Below are positions 33,356 to 42,997 of a stretch of DNA of 57,582 bases, piece after piece. Made by a program: the position numbers and the translations under genes. Numbering within the stretch: the first letter of the stretch is position 1; each line of letters starts with the position of its first letter. The notes beneath the pieces are model-generated. The model made no database searches and was not told where the DNA came from. It worked only from the letters and a program-made list of their open reading frames with translations. Source of the stretch: an uncultured Spirochaetia bacterium (GTDB lineage Bacteria > Spirochaetota > Spirochaetia > Sphaerochaetales > Sphaerochaetaceae); assembly GCA_905236385.1 (NCBI GenBank), contig CAJOOY010000022.1, positions 1 through 57,582 of the forward strand, read 5' to 3'.

Positions 33356-34459
33356 TCAGTTGAGATTCATAGGCATGATAACATGCAGATAATCTCTTTC
33401 CGGTTCAGGTTTTACAACAAATGGTTTTGAAACATCATTAAAAGAAATATTTACACTCTCAGTTTCCATAACCTTAATTGGATCAAGTAGGTACATGTAA
33501 TTCATGGCACAGACTATAGGCTCTCCGTTGTAGCTGCACTCAAGAACCTGAGTTCCTTCTCCGAGGTTATCATTCTGAGTATAGACTGTGAGTGTGTTTT
33601 CCTTGAAATCAAGAATAATCTTCTTGAATTTATTCTCAACAAAGATTGAAACTCTCTTAATTGCTTCTTCAAAATCTTTTCTGTTTACTATGCAGTTTTT
33701 TGAAAGGCTCTGAGGAATAACTCGCCTGTAAGAAGGGAATTCATTCTTAATAAGATTTGAGAATAATACTGATTCACCGTTTTTAATGAATATGGAAGAG
33801 TCAGTAATACATACATCAAAACTACCTTCATTAATTGAATTCTTTCTGATTATTGAGAGAAATCTTGAAGGTATGGTTATAGGACTGAAGTCAGGAATAA
33901 AGGATTCTATTTTTCTTCCTATAAATGAAAGTCTTCTTCCATCTGTAGCAACCATGTTTACAGAGCTTTCATTTTTCTCAAAAAGAGCTCCATTCATAGC
34001 ATACTTGCTTTCATCATCAGAAACAGCAAATGAAACCTGATTAATCATATCTGTCAGATCTTTCTGAGCTATAGAAAAGAACTGTTCTGTTGAAGGAATA
34101 GTTATTGAAGGGAAAGCAGAAGAATCAGAGATAATAATCTTGAAGTTCACTCTTGAATCTTCTGTTCTGATTTTAAGAACCTTATCATCTTCAATAAAAC
34201 TAATTACTCCAGAAGGAAGGTTTTTAATTATATCTAAAAATTTAGTTCCCATGACTGTAACAGTTCCATCTTCTTCACCGGAAACTTCAATTCTGGATAC
34301 ATAACCCATCTTCTGGTCTGTTGATTTTATAGTTAAATTATTTCCTTCAAGATTAAGATAAATACCACCCAGGACTGTAAGGTTGTTTCTCTGAGCTGTA
34401 AAATCATTTGCGTTTGATATTTCTTTAAGAAGTTTTTCCTGATCACATACAAATTTCAT
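33356..34459 (-). CDS. dnaN: DNA polymerase III sliding clamp (beta subunit)
   Basis: A 367-residue clamp. The three-fold repeat and the typical N-terminus (MKFVCDQEKLLKEISNANDF) are present, as are A-T-D-G-R-R-L-S near residue 173 and the C-terminal P-M-N-L segment. GGAG lies 8 nt before the ATG. It follows dnaA after a 209-bp gap with a DnaA-box match. Confidence 0.97.
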   Translation of the reverse strand: MKFVCDQEKLLKEISNANDFTAQRNNLTVLGGIYLNLEGNNLTIKSTDQKMGYVSRIEVSGEEDGTVTVMGTKFLDIIKNLPSGVISFIEDDKVLKIRTEDSRVNFKIIISDSSAFPSITIPSTEQFFSIAQKDLTDMINQVSFAVSDDESKYAMNGALFEKNESSVNMVATDGRRLSFIGRKIESFIPDFSPITIPSRFLSIIRKNSINEGSFDVCITDSSIFIKNGESVLFSNLIKNEFPSYRRVIPQSLSKNCIVNRKDFEEAIKRVSIFVENKFKKIILDFKENTLTVYTQNDNLGEGTQVLECSYNGEPIVCAMNYMYLLDPIKVMETESVNISFNDVSKPFVVKPEPERDYLHVIMPMNLN

Positions 34460-34668
34460 TTTTCTATCTCCATAATTTTACAAACATATTTTTTACTTTA
34501 GTAGTAATAATAGTACCATAAAAATTGTGCATAACCTAGCAAGTCTTTACAGAAGAAAAGAATAAAATGTGTGTTTTTCTTAAATATTCTTTTCCTCTTT
34601 TAACAGGCTTCTTTTTATTCAACAAGAAAACAACATTTTCTAACATGAATTACACAGAAAATGCACAA
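34460..34668. other. dnaA-dnaN intergenic region with a DnaA-box match
   Basis: This 209-bp AT-rich gap contains TGTGCATAA (34526-34534), the reverse of TTATGCACA, which fits the TTATNCACA DnaA-box consensus, and an inverted near-match ATGCACAA (34661-34668). Weaker TGTGTGTTT occurs near 34568. It must also hold the dnaN promoter. It is one of the candidate origin sites, but with a single exact box the support is modest. Confidence 0.35.
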
Positions 34669-36042
34669 CTATTTTTTACTTTCTGCCTTAATTTGATTCT
34701 TTAATTTTTCTATCAAAACCGCAGTATCTGTATCTGAAGAATGAAGCAGTGCTTCAACTTTTTCAATGCTGTAAATAACAGTTGTATGGTTCTTTCCACC
34801 GAATTCAGCAGCAATCTCTGTTGTTGAAAAATCTGTCATGGTCCTGCATAGATACATGGCAATTTTTCTTGGAAGAACTATACTCTGGCTTTTGCTCTTA
34901 CCTTTTATGTCAAAAGGAGATACGTTGTAGTAAGAAGCAACAGTTTTTATTATCTGGTCTATAGATATTCCTGAGTTGTCTTTGTTTGAATTTATAATCT
35001 GCCCCAGCTGCTCTTTTGCTGTTTCCAGAGAAATATCCTTCTTAAGCAGAGTGCTGTAAGCCATAAGTTTTGTAATACAGGACTCGAGGGCTCTGACGTT
35101 ACTTGAAATGTTGTTAGCTATGTATTCAAGTACATCATCATTTATAGGGAACTTCTTTTCTCTGCACTTAGCCCTTAAAATGGCCATTCTGGTTTCAAAA
35201 CTAGGTGGTTGGATATCTATGTTCAGTCCACGTGAAAAACGGCTTCTGAGCCTGTCTGTAACGTCTCTGAGCTCTTCTACAGGACGGTCGCAGGTAAATA
35301 CAATCTGACGGCCTGTATCATAGAGATCATTAAATGTATTAAACAGTTCGTTCTGAGTTTCAGCTTTCTTCTGAAGAAACTGAATATCATCTATAAGCAG
35401 AACAGAAACCTTTCTGTACTTGTTCTGAAACTGTCTTGTAGTTCTGTCATTTATGGCCTGAATAAACTCATTTGTGAAGTTTTCAGCCGTTACATACATG
35501 ACTTTTAGGTTTGTTGTCTGATGAATGTAGTTTCCTATGCTCTGTAGAAGGTGTGTTTTTCCAAGACCTACTCCGCCGTAGATTAAACACGGATTGTAAA
35601 CAGAGCCCGGATCTTTAGCTATGGCAAGACAGGCACTGTAGGCAAAGTTGCTGTTCTCTCCAGGAATAAAAGAGTCAAAAGTATAGGCACTGTTTAGAAC
35701 TACATCTTTTTTTACAGGTTTCTTTTCAGGAGCTTTTTCTTTATGAGCCTTAACTTCCGGGACTTCTTTTTCAGCTTTCTGAGATTTTATCTGTACATCT
35801 ATTGTAAAATTTCCTTCTCCAAGGCTGTTTAAAGCGTCTTCAACGAGTTTTTTATAGACTTTGGTGAAATTATCCCTAAAGAATGCAGAATTGGCGTAGA
35901 GCGTGATTTTCCCGTTTTCCTCGGGACCGAGGGTTATTCTTGTAAACCAGGTTTTATACTCAGAGTCGGAAAGGCTCTTCCTGATTATTTCATTTGCTCT
36001 GTTCCAGAGTTCTTCTATTCTTTCGTTGTTATCTGAGCTCAT
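34669..36042 (-). CDS. dnaA: Chromosomal replication initiator DnaA
   Basis: About 457 residues. Domain I is at the N-terminus (IEELWNRANEIIRKSLSDSEYKTW). A Lys/Glu/Pro-rich linker (~80-125) follows, then AAA+ domain III with Walker A G-G-V-G-L-G-K-T-H and Walker B V-L-L-I-D-D-I-Q-F-L, and DNA-binding domain IV ending with F-G-G-K-N-H-T-T-V, the DnaA-box recognition signature. I chose the ATG at 36042, where domain I begins; in-frame starts at 36075 (ATG) and 36081 (TTG) add residues without clear conservation. None has a Shine-Dalgarno. It is divergent from gyrB. Confidence 0.97.
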   Translation of the reverse strand: MSSDNNERIEELWNRANEIIRKSLSDSEYKTWFTRITLGPEENGKITLYANSAFFRDNFTKVYKKLVEDALNSLGEGNFTIDVQIKSQKAEKEVPEVKAHKEKAPEKKPVKKDVVLNSAYTFDSFIPGENSNFAYSACLAIAKDPGSVYNPCLIYGGVGLGKTHLLQSIGNYIHQTTNLKVMYVTAENFTNEFIQAINDRTTRQFQNKYRKVSVLLIDDIQFLQKKAETQNELFNTFNDLYDTGRQIVFTCDRPVEELRDVTDRLRSRFSRGLNIDIQPPSFETRMAILRAKCREKKFPINDDVLEYIANNISSNVRALESCITKLMAYSTLLKKDISLETAKEQLGQIINSNKDNSGISIDQIIKTVASYYNVSPFDIKGKSKSQSIVLPRKIAMYLCRTMTDFSTTEIAAEFGGKNHTTVIYSIEKVEALLHSSDTDTAVLIEKLKNQIKAESKK

Positions 36043-36098
36043 ATTACTTTGAATGATAAATTGAAACTTTCTCATTTTCAAGAAGAACGAGAGCCGTG

Positions 36099-36128
36099 TT
36101 GAATAAGAGCAGGGAAAGATGATAGTAT
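36099..36128 (+). promoter_or_regulatory. Possible gyrB promoter in the dnaA-gyrB gap
   Basis: TTGAAT (36099-36104), an 18-bp spacer and TAGTAT (36123-36128) precede a very AT-rich segment (36128-36160) that could alternatively supply -10 boxes for either divergent gene or act as an unwinding element. No DnaA-box match is seen in this gap. Confidence 0.35.
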
Positions 36129-36204
36129 ACTGATATCTTATATATAATATTTATAGTATAAGGGCTTTGAAAATCAGGGTAAAAATCCCGGAGGTTTTTT
36201 GTTT

Positions 36205-38232
36205 ATGGAAAATGAACAGAATATCCTGCAGGACATTAACATCACGAAAGTTACCGAAGAGTACAAAGGTGATAAGATTCATGTCTTGCACGGACTAGAA
36301 GCTGTAAGAAAAAGACCAGGTATGTATATTGGCTCAACTGGGTCCGAAGGACTGCACCATCTGGTCTATGAAGTAGTAGACAACAGTATTGATGAGGCTG
36401 TTGCCGGGTATTGTGACACAATAAATGTCAGAATTGAAAAAGGAAACATAGTGACCGTTGAAGATAACGGCCGTGGTATTCCTACGGATATGCACCCGAC
36501 TGAGGGAGTAAGCGCCCTTCAGGTTGCCTTGTGTAATCTCCACGCCGGAGGTAAGTTCGGAGATGGTGGTTATAAGGTCTCTGGTGGCTTGCACGGAGTT
36601 GGTGTCAGCGTTGTAAACGCCCTTTCTGACTATCTTGAAGCAACTGTTTACAGAGAAGGAAAAATCTTCAGGCAGACATACCATATAGGTATCCCTGAGG
36701 CTCCTGTGGCTGTTGTTGGAACTTCTGATAAGGTTGGAACCACAATTAAATTCCATCCGGATGCAAAGACATCTGAAGGAGATACAGAGCATGTAATGGA
36801 GTCAGATAAGTTTGATTTCAGCATTCTCTGTGAGAGGTTCAGAGAGCTTGCCTTCCTCAATAAAGGTGTAACAATTAACGCCGTAGATGACAGGGGCGAA
36901 GAGCCGATTGAGAAGGTTTTCCATTTTGAAGGTGGAATAAAAGACTTTGTTTCCTACATGAACAAGAACAGTCGCATTGTTCCGGAAGGAACAGAACCTG
37001 TTTATGCCGAAGGCACAAGACAAAACGCCGGCGGAGTTGCAGAGATAGAGTTCAGCCTTCAGTACTCAGACCGCTATGATGAAAGAGTTTTCTCCTTTGC
37101 CAACAACATAAATACCCGAGAAGGCGGTAAGCATCTGGTGGGCTTCACAACCGGTCTTGTTGCAGCAGTAAGAAGCCAGCTTGAGAAGAGTGATAAGTTC
37201 AAAAAGGACAAGAAGACTCTTGAATTCATCCAGACAGATGACTTTAAGGAAGGTTTTAACTCAGACGTAAGAGAAGGCCTTTCTGCCGTTATTTCCGTCA
37301 AGCTTTCAGAGCCTCAGTTCGAAGGCCAGACAAAGATGAAACTTGGCAGCTCCTATGTTCAGGGTCTTACCTACTCCTTTGTCTACGAGAAGATGAATGA
37401 TTTCTTTGATGAAAACCCAGCCTATATTGAAGCCCTTCTTGATAAGACGGTTAATTCTGCCAGAGCCAGAGTTGCAGCAAAGAAAGCACGAGAAAAAGAA
37501 AGAAAGAAGAATGACGGCGGAAGTCTTCCAAGTAAGTTAGCCGACTGCAGTGAAAAAGACCCGGCAAACCGTGAAATTTTCATTGTTGAGGGAGATTCTG
37601 CAGGAGGCTCTGCAAACCAGGGCCGTGACAGAAGAACCCAGGCCATTCTTTCTCTTTGGGGAAAGATGCTGAACGTTGAGAAGACAAGAGAAGACAAGGT
37701 TGCCGGAAATGACAAACTTCAGCCAGTTATTGCCTCAATCGGTGCCGGCCTTGGAGCTACCTTTGATATAACAAAGGCCAGGTACCACAAGGTAATTATC
37801 ATGGCAGATGCTGATGTTGACGGATCTCATATCAGAACCCTGCTTCTTACCTTCTTCTTCAGGTACATGCGCCCACTCATTGAGGCTGGTTATGTTTATT
37901 TTGCCATGCCGCCTTTGTATAAGATTTCCATCAAGAACAAGGATTTCTATGCATATGATGAGGATGAGAGGGTAAAGATTCTCTCTGAGCACAACCTCAG
38001 CGTTGATGATGAGAAGAACTACAAAATCCAGCGCTACAAAGGTCTTGGTGAGATGAACCCGGAGCAGCTGTGGGAGACAACCATGGATCCTCAGAGACGC
38101 TTTATTACAAGAGTCCATCTTTCAGATGCCATTGAAGCTGATAACGTATTCAGCATGCTGATGGGAGAAGATGTTGAGCCTAGAAGACTCTACATTGAAG
38201 AAAACGCTACATACGCAAATATTGATGCCTGA
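36205..38232 (+). CDS. gyrB: DNA gyrase subunit B
   Basis: About 675 residues; the ATPase subunit of gyrase. The GHKL ATP site shows [10 protein letters not shown] and V-E-D-N-G-R-G-I-P, then [15 protein letters not shown]. The Toprim domain has [11 protein letters not shown] and [11 protein letters not shown]. The C-terminus has [14 protein letters not shown] lies 10 nt before the ATG at 36205, which decides this start over an in-frame TTG at 36199. gyrA follows after 11 bp. Confidence 0.98.
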   Translation: MENEQNILQDINITKVTEEYKGDKIHVLHGLEAVRKRPGMYIGSTGSEGLHHLVYEVVDNSIDEAVAGYCDTINVRIEKGNIVTVEDNGRGIPTDMHPTEGVSALQVALCNLHAGGKFGDGGYKVSGGLHGVGVSVVNALSDYLEATVYREGKIFRQTYHIGIPEAPVAVVGTSDKVGTTIKFHPDAKTSEGDTEHVMESDKFDFSILCERFRELAFLNKGVTINAVDDRGEEPIEKVFHFEGGIKDFVSYMNKNSRIVPEGTEPVYAEGTRQNAGGVAEIEFSLQYSDRYDERVFSFANNINTREGGKHLVGFTTGLVAAVRSQLEKSDKFKKDKKTLEFIQTDDFKEGFNSDVREGLSAVISVKLSEPQFEGQTKMKLGSSYVQGLTYSFVYEKMNDFFDENPAYIEALLDKTVNSARARVAAKKAREKERKKNDGGSLPSKLADCSEKDPANREIFIVEGDSAGGSANQGRDRRTQAILSLWGKMLNVEKTREDKVAGNDKLQPVIASIGAGLGATFDITKARYHKVIIMADADVDGSHIRTLLLTFFFRYMRPLIEAGYVYFAMPPLYKISIKNKDFYAYDEDERVKILSEHNLSVDDEKNYKIQRYKGLGEMNPEQLWETTMDPQRRFITRVHLSDAIEADNVFSMLMGEDVEPRRLYIEENATYANIDA

Positions 38233-38243
38233 GGAGAAGGAAT

Positions 38244-40751
38244 ATGGAAAACAATACTGAAGACAGAATCCTGGTTTCTGACCTATCCCAGGAGATGAAA
38301 AAGTCCTATTTGGACTATGCTATGTCAGTTATAGTAAGCCGTGCCCTTCCTGATGTTAGAGACGGCCTTAAGCCTGTTCACAGAAGAATTTTGTACGATA
38401 TGTACGAACTCGGAATCAAGGCTTCCGGCGGAACAAAGAAGAGCGCGAGAATAGTTGGAGACGTTCTTGGTAAGTACCATCCACATGGGGATGCTTCTGT
38501 TTATGATGCAATGGTTCGTCTTGCCCAGGACTTCTCTCTCCGCTATCCGGTTGTAAAGCCTCAGGGAAACTTTGGTTCTATTGATGGAGACCCACCTGCA
38601 GCATACAGATACACGGAAGCAAAGATGAGCCGCATGGGCGAACTCATGCTTTCGGACATTGAGAAGAACACTGTAGATTTTGTCAACAACTTTGACGACT
38701 CTCTCCAGGAACCTTCCGTCCTCCCCTCTGGCTTTCCGTTCATGATTGTAAACGGAACAAGTGGAATTGCTGTTGGTATGGCTACGAATATGGCTCCACA
38801 CAACCTCTCAGAGGTTTGCGACGGCCTTTGTGCCCTTATTGATAATCCTGAGATTACAATTACCCAGCTCATGGACTTTGTTCATGGCCCGGACTTCCCT
38901 ACCAAGGGTCTTATCTGCGGTAAAAAGGGAATTAAAGACGCCTACGAGACAGGCAGAGGTAAGGTTGTTCTCAGAGGCAGATACCACATAGAGGAGCAGA
39001 AAACGCACGATGCAATTGTTTTCACCGAACTCCCCTACCAGGTAAACAAAAGAGCCCTTAAGGACCATATTGAGCAGCTGAAGAAGGATGACATACTTAA
39101 AGATGTATCAGTTGTCAGAGATGAATCCGACCGTGACGGTGTGAGACTGGTAATTGAGCTCAAAAATGGCGCAGTTCCAGAGATAGTGGTCAACCACCTG
39201 TTTAAGAACACTGCCCTTGAGTCCAACTTCAACGTAAACAATCTGGCCCTTGTTTCCGGCAGACCTAAACTTCTAACTTTGAAAGACATGCTCTACTACT
39301 ATCTTGAGCACAGGAAAGAAGTTGTAACAAGAAGAACAAAGTTTGATCTGGACAAGGCCCTTCAGAGAGAGCATGTGTTGCTCGGTTTGAAGATTGGTTT
39401 GGAAAACATTGATGAAGTTATTGAGATAATCAAGAAGGCCAAGGATAACGAAGAAGCAAGCCTCTCTCTTCAGAGCCGCTTTGCCCTCTCAGAAATCCAG
39501 GCAAACGCAATTATCCAGATGAGACTTGGCAGGCTCAGCCATCTTGAAACTCAGGAAATAATGGATGAGCTAGCTGAGCTTGAAGTTAAGATTACCTTCT
39601 ACAGAGGCCTTCTTGCAGACCCAGCCAAGATGCTTGCAGAGGTCAAGAAGGAGATAATCCAGCTTAAGGCTGACTTTGGAGATGAAAGAAGAACTGAGAT
39701 TCAGGCAAGAGAGCTTTCAGGAATCCTTGATAAGGACTTTATTAAGAAAGAAGAGTGTGTAGTTGTTGCTACTCACAGAGGCTTTGTAAAGCGCGTTTCT
39801 GCAGAAGAGTACAAGACTCAGAACCGTGGTGGAAAGGGCGTAAGAGGCGCAACCCTTAGAGACGAAGACTTTATTGAACACATGTTCACCGCAAATACTC
39901 ATGACAAAATCATGTATGTAACTTCTGCCGGTAGAGCCTTTGTTCTTGAAACTTGGGAGCTTCCTGAAGGAAGTAAGACCGGTAAGGGTGCAAGCATAAA
40001 ATCAGTTATTCCAAAGATAGAGGCAGAAGAAACAATTACTTCTGTAATCAACTTCACAGACTTCTCAGATGATTTGTATCTTCTTATGTGTACAAAGAAG
40101 GGTGTTGTAAAGCAGGTTGCTCTTAACCAGTTCATAAACGGAAGAAAGAACGGAATTAAGGCAATTATCCTTGATGAGGATGATGTAATGCTTCACAGCG
40201 TCTTTGTTCACGAAAAAGATGAAGTCATGCTTGTAACAAAGCTTGGTAAGGGCCTGAGGTTCTCTGTTGACGAGGTAAGAATCATGGGCAGGGCAACTCA
40301 CGGAGTCAGAGGAATTAAACTTTCTGATGATGATGAAGTTGTAGGCCTTATGAAAGTTGACAGTGAAAAGAACATACTTATGGTCACAGAGCTTGGTAAG
40401 GGTAAGCAGGTTGAATACGACAAATTCAACGCTCACCATAGGGCTACTGGTGGTCAGCAAATCTATAAGCTGTCAGAAAATACGTTAAATATTGTTGCTG
40501 CTCTTTCAGTAAACGACAACAACGATCTTGTATGTATAACCAAGAATGGAATAACCATTAGAACCCATGTTAAGGATATTTCAGTTCAGGGCAGAACAGC
40601 TACCGGTGTAAACATCTTCAAGATGAAGAGCGAGGACGACAGAATAGTCTCCTTGTGCGCAACTGAATACCAGAATGAAGAGGAAAACACTGAGGATAGT
40701 GAGCTTTCAGAAGGGGCAGACGCACCTGTAGTGGAGGGCTCAGAAAGCTGA
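38244..40751 (+). CDS. gyrA: DNA gyrase subunit A
   Basis: An 835-residue DNA-cleaving subunit of gyrase. The N-terminus has [23 protein letters not shown]. The active-site region shows A-A-Y-R-Y-T-E with the catalytic Tyr, and the quinolone-determining region reads H-P-H-G-D-A-S-V-Y. Six C-terminal beta-pinwheel repeats follow, including a GyrA-box-like Q-N-R-G-G-K-G-V-R. An acidic tail ends the protein. Strong ribosome site before the ATG. Two hairpins follow the stop. Confidence 0.98.
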   Translation: MENNTEDRILVSDLSQEMKKSYLDYAMSVIVSRALPDVRDGLKPVHRRILYDMYELGIKASGGTKKSARIVGDVLGKYHPHGDASVYDAMVRLAQDFSLRYPVVKPQGNFGSIDGDPPAAYRYTEAKMSRMGELMLSDIEKNTVDFVNNFDDSLQEPSVLPSGFPFMIVNGTSGIAVGMATNMAPHNLSEVCDGLCALIDNPEITITQLMDFVHGPDFPTKGLICGKKGIKDAYETGRGKVVLRGRYHIEEQKTHDAIVFTELPYQVNKRALKDHIEQLKKDDILKDVSVVRDESDRDGVRLVIELKNGAVPEIVVNHLFKNTALESNFNVNNLALVSGRPKLLTLKDMLYYYLEHRKEVVTRRTKFDLDKALQREHVLLGLKIGLENIDEVIEIIKKAKDNEEASLSLQSRFALSEIQANAIIQMRLGRLSHLETQEIMDELAELEVKITFYRGLLADPAKMLAEVKKEIIQLKADFGDERRTEIQARELSGILDKDFIKKEECVVVATHRGFVKRVSAEEYKTQNRGGKGVRGATLRDEDFIEHMFTANTHDKIMYVTSAGRAFVLETWELPEGSKTGKGASIKSVIPKIEAEETITSVINFTDFSDDLYLLMCTKKGVVKQVALNQFINGRKNGIKAIILDEDDVMLHSVFVHEKDEVMLVTKLGKGLRFSVDEVRIMGRATHGVRGIKLSDDDEVVGLMKVDSEKNILMVTELGKGKQVEYDKFNAHHRATGGQQIYKLSENTLNIVAALSVNDNNDLVCITKNGITIRTHVKDISVQGRTATGVNIFKMKSEDDRIVSLCATEYQNEEENTEDSELSEGADAPVVEGSES

Positions 40752-40781
40752 GAAAAAAAGGGCGAAAATGGCCACAACAAA

Positions 40782-40846
40782 CTGTTTCTATGCACAGAAA
40801 CAGACCCCAAAACCTGCATTTTAGACCTCTAGAATGCAGGTTTTTT
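40782..40846 (+). terminator. Terminators after gyrA
   Basis: First hairpin CTGTTTCT/AGAAACAG (40782-40803). Then a 12-bp stem AAAACCTGCATT/AATGCAGGTTTT (40809-40820 with 40833-40844), running into a T-rich tract. The second is a textbook rho-independent terminator on the plus strand. Confidence 0.88.
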
Positions 40847-40893
40847 GCTTTTTAAGAAAAATCAAAAATTTAAACCAGGTAAATAAAAAGTTG

Positions 40894-40923
40894 AAAAAAA
40901 GACCGCTGCAACATGCAACGGCC
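40894..40923 (-). terminator. Terminator of nfu
   Basis: On the minus strand GGCCGTTGC pairs with GCAGCGGTC (nine pairs, two G-U) around a 5-nt loop, followed by seven T residues (complement of 40894-40900). It sits beyond the parS site downstream of the nfu stop. Confidence 0.82.
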
Positions 40924-40927
40924 TCAA

Positions 40928-40943
40928 TGTTTCACGTGAAACA
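40928..40943. other. parS: parS centromere site 1
   Basis: TGTTTCACGTGAAACA is an exact match to the 16-bp parS consensus bound by chromosomal ParB. It lies between the convergent gyrA and nfu terminators and the nfu stop, about 350 bp before parA. Confidence 0.95.
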
Positions 40944-40944
40944 A

Positions 40945-41184
40945 TCAGTTCTCAAACTGTGCCAGATTGATTACTTCGAGTTCTGGATCAACTCTTACTT
41001 TAAGCATTCTCTCTATTCCGCCCTTTAGGGTCATGGCTGCGTAAGCACAACCAGCACAGGCTCCTGTCAGGGTTACATATACTTTCTTGTCTTCAATCTT
41101 GTTGAATACAACATCTCCACCATCATTCTGTAAGGAAGGTCTTACTGCTTCAAGAGCTTCCTTTACTTCTTTTTCTAAATCCAT
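40945..41184 (-). CDS. NifU C-terminal-domain (Nfu) iron-sulfur protein
   Basis: A 79-residue single-domain Nfu protein. It has the family pattern: E-A-V-R-P-S-L-Q-N-D-G-G-D-V at the start and the cluster-binding C-A-G-C in G-A-C-A-G-C-A-Y-A-A-M-T-L-K. Such proteins carry and transfer iron-sulfur clusters. It lies alone on the minus strand between gyrA and parA, with its own terminator; a ribosome site (AGGAG) precedes the ATG. Confidence 0.93.
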   Translation of the reverse strand: MDLEKEVKEALEAVRPSLQNDGGDVVFNKIEDKKVYVTLTGACAGCAYAAMTLKGGIERMLKVRVDPELEVINLAQFEN

Positions 41185-41236
41185 TTTTGTCTCCTGGGAT
41201 AAATATAATAATTCCTAACCCATTTAGCAACATTTG

Positions 41237-41265
41237 ATGACATTTTTAGTGTGTTGTCTTATTAT
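41237..41265 (+). promoter_or_regulatory. Promoter giving a leaderless parA mRNA
   Basis: ATGACA (41237-41242), a 17-bp spacer and TATTAT (41260-41265). The parA ATG at 41273 is 7 nt past the -10 box, and no Shine-Dalgarno is present. Confidence 0.6.
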
Positions 41266-41272
41266 ATAGATT

Positions 41273-42037
41273 ATGAAAGCTAAAAAAATTATTTTTTTGA
41301 ACCAAAAAGGTGGCGTTGGTAAGACAACAACCGCTGTTAACCTTGGTTCTGCCCTCGCAAAAGAAGGCTATAAGGTTCTTTTGGTTGATTTTGATTCTCA
41401 AGGTAACCTTTCCGGTGCTGTTTCAGCTGACACTTCTAAAGATGGTATTTATGAAATTGTTTCACGTGAAACATTTGATCCAGAAGTTGTTCAATCCACT
41501 CCTGTAAATAATCTTTACTGTCTTTCTGGTGGAATTAATATGGCTGGACTGGCAATTGAGCTTGTAGATGTTCCTGAAAGAGAGTTTTTTCTTAAAAAAG
41601 CACTAAAAGGAGCAGAAGATAATTTTGATTTTATCTTTGTTGATTGTCCACCAGCTCTAGATTTGGTTACTATGAATGCTCTTTGCTTTACTGACTATGT
41701 AATTATTCCTATGCAGTGTGAATATTTTGCCATGGAAGGCCTGAATTTGCTAATTAGAACTATAACTAGTGTCAAGAAGAAGCTTAACCCTTCTATTAGT
41801 GTTTTAGGGATAGTTTTTACCATGTATTCAAAGAGAGCTAACCTTAACAATGAAGTTGTAGAGGATATTTCTTCTTACTTTAAGGATTTAGTATTTGAAA
41901 CAAAGATTCCTAGAAACGTCAGATTAAGTGAAGCTCCTTCTCATGGACTTCCTATAAATGCTTATGATAACAGCTGCAGTGGTTCAAAAGCATACAATCA
42001 GCTTGCTAAGGAGGTAATTGAACGTGTCTTTAGGTAA
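41273..42037 (+). CDS. parA: Chromosome-partitioning ATPase ParA (Soj)
   Basis: A 254-residue Walker-type ATPase that, with ParB and parS, moves origin regions apart. The deviant Walker A K-G-G-V-G-K-T-T is at residues ~12-19, the A' motif D-F-D-S-Q-G-N near 40, and the Walker B region F-I-F-V-D-C-P-P near 121. The length is that of short chromosomal ParA proteins without an N-terminal DNA-binding domain. A parS site lies inside the gene. It overlaps parB by 14 bp. Confidence 0.97.
   Translation: MKAKKIIFLNQKGGVGKTTTAVNLGSALAKEGYKVLLVDFDSQGNLSGAVSADTSKDGIYEIVSRETFDPEVVQSTPVNNLYCLSGGINMAGLAIELVDVPEREFFLKKALKGAEDNFDFIFVDCPPALDLVTMNALCFTDYVIIPMQCEYFAMEGLNLLIRTITSVKKKLNPSISVLGIVFTMYSKRANLNNEVVEDISSYFKDLVFETKIPRNVRLSEAPSHGLPINAYDNSCSGSKAYNQLAKEVIERVFR
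41458..41473. other. parS: parS centromere site 2, inside parA
   Basis: A second exact TGTTTCACGTGAAACA lies within the parA reading frame, encoding V-S-R-E-T. It is 530 bp from site 1. ParB bound here could spread over the par operon. Confidence 0.95.
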
Positions 42038-42935
42038 ACATGGACTTGGCAAGGGGATTAGTTCCCTTATTGGAGACTATGATTCTTCAACATTTGAAAC
42101 TGAAAAACTTAAAGAAGCAGGTGTTTCTGTTACAGAGATAGATATTTCAAGAATTCAGGCTAACCCTAATCAGCCTAGAAAATCTTTTGATCCAGATGCA
42201 TTACAGGAACTCTCCCAGTCTATCAGTAACGTTGGGATTGTCCAGCCACTATTAGTAGAAGAAGTTTCCGGAAGTAGATACATGATTATAGCTGGAGAGA
42301 GAAGATTCCGTGCTGCTAAGATGGCTGGACTTACTACTGTTCCATGCATTGTTAGAACCTACTCTGATTCTCAACGTCTTGAAGTCTCTCTTATTGAGAA
42401 TATTCAAAGAGAAGATCTAAATCCTGTCGAAGAGGCTCAAGCGTACCACTATTTACTTACAGAACAAGGACTTACACAAGAAGAGCTTGCTGTAAAGGTT
42501 GGTAAAAGCCGCCCTTCTGTTGCTAATAGTATGAGACTTCTGGCTCTGCCTTCAAACATGCTTCAGTCTCTTAAGGAAGGAGCTTTTACTCCAGGGCATG
42601 CAAGAGCTCTCTTGAGCGTCAACAACCCGGCGGACAGAGAGATTCTTTACTATAGAATTCTTAAAGAAAAACCATCTGTAAGACAGACAGAAGAATTTGC
42701 TGATTCTCTAAATAAGGGAGGAAGGCTGTTTCTTAAAACCAAACAAAAAGAGAATAAGCATAAGAGTGAAGATATTCTTGCCATTGAAGAGAAGTTTCTC
42801 TCAGCCACCGGCTGCCTGGTAGAGCTTAAGGGAAAGATCAGTAAGGGAAAACTTGTCATACCTTTTGACTCTTCAGATGAGCTAGAGAGGATTTATACAC
42901 TCGTTTCTTCCTACGATAAATTATTTGAAGAATGA
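42024..42935 (+). CDS. parB: Chromosome-partitioning protein ParB (Spo0J)
   Basis: About 303 residues. N-terminal G-L-G-K-G-I-S-S-L-I-G is the usual ParA-interacting segment. The CTP-binding/ParB-N domain has N-P-N-Q-P-R-K-S-F, G-E-R-R-F-R-A-A and S-L-I-E-N-I-Q-R-E-D-L-N-P-V-E-E-A, followed by the helix-turn-helix (Q-E-E-L-A-V-K-V-G-K-S-R-P-S-V-A-N). I chose the GTG at 42024, with GGAGG 9 nt upstream, over an in-frame TTG at 42018. The ribosome site lies inside parA, so the two are coupled. Confidence 0.96.
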   Translation: MSLGKHGLGKGISSLIGDYDSSTFETEKLKEAGVSVTEIDISRIQANPNQPRKSFDPDALQELSQSISNVGIVQPLLVEEVSGSRYMIIAGERRFRAAKMAGLTTVPCIVRTYSDSQRLEVSLIENIQREDLNPVEEAQAYHYLLTEQGLTQEELAVKVGKSRPSVANSMRLLALPSNMLQSLKEGAFTPGHARALLSVNNPADREILYYRILKEKPSVRQTEEFADSLNKGGRLFLKTKQKENKHKSEDILAIEEKFLSATGCLVELKGKISKGKLVIPFDSSDELERIYTLVSSYDKLFEE

Positions 42936-42939
42936 ATTT

Positions 42940-42960
42940 GACCAACAGCTGGTCTTTTAA
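42940..42960 (+). terminator. Probable terminator after parB
   Basis: GACCA (42940-42944) pairs with TGGTC (42950-42954) around a 5-nt loop, followed by TTTTAAT. The stem is short, so termination may be partial. Confidence 0.45.
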
Positions 42961-42997
42961 TAGCTTTTGATTGAATGAATAAAGATAAGGATTATTT

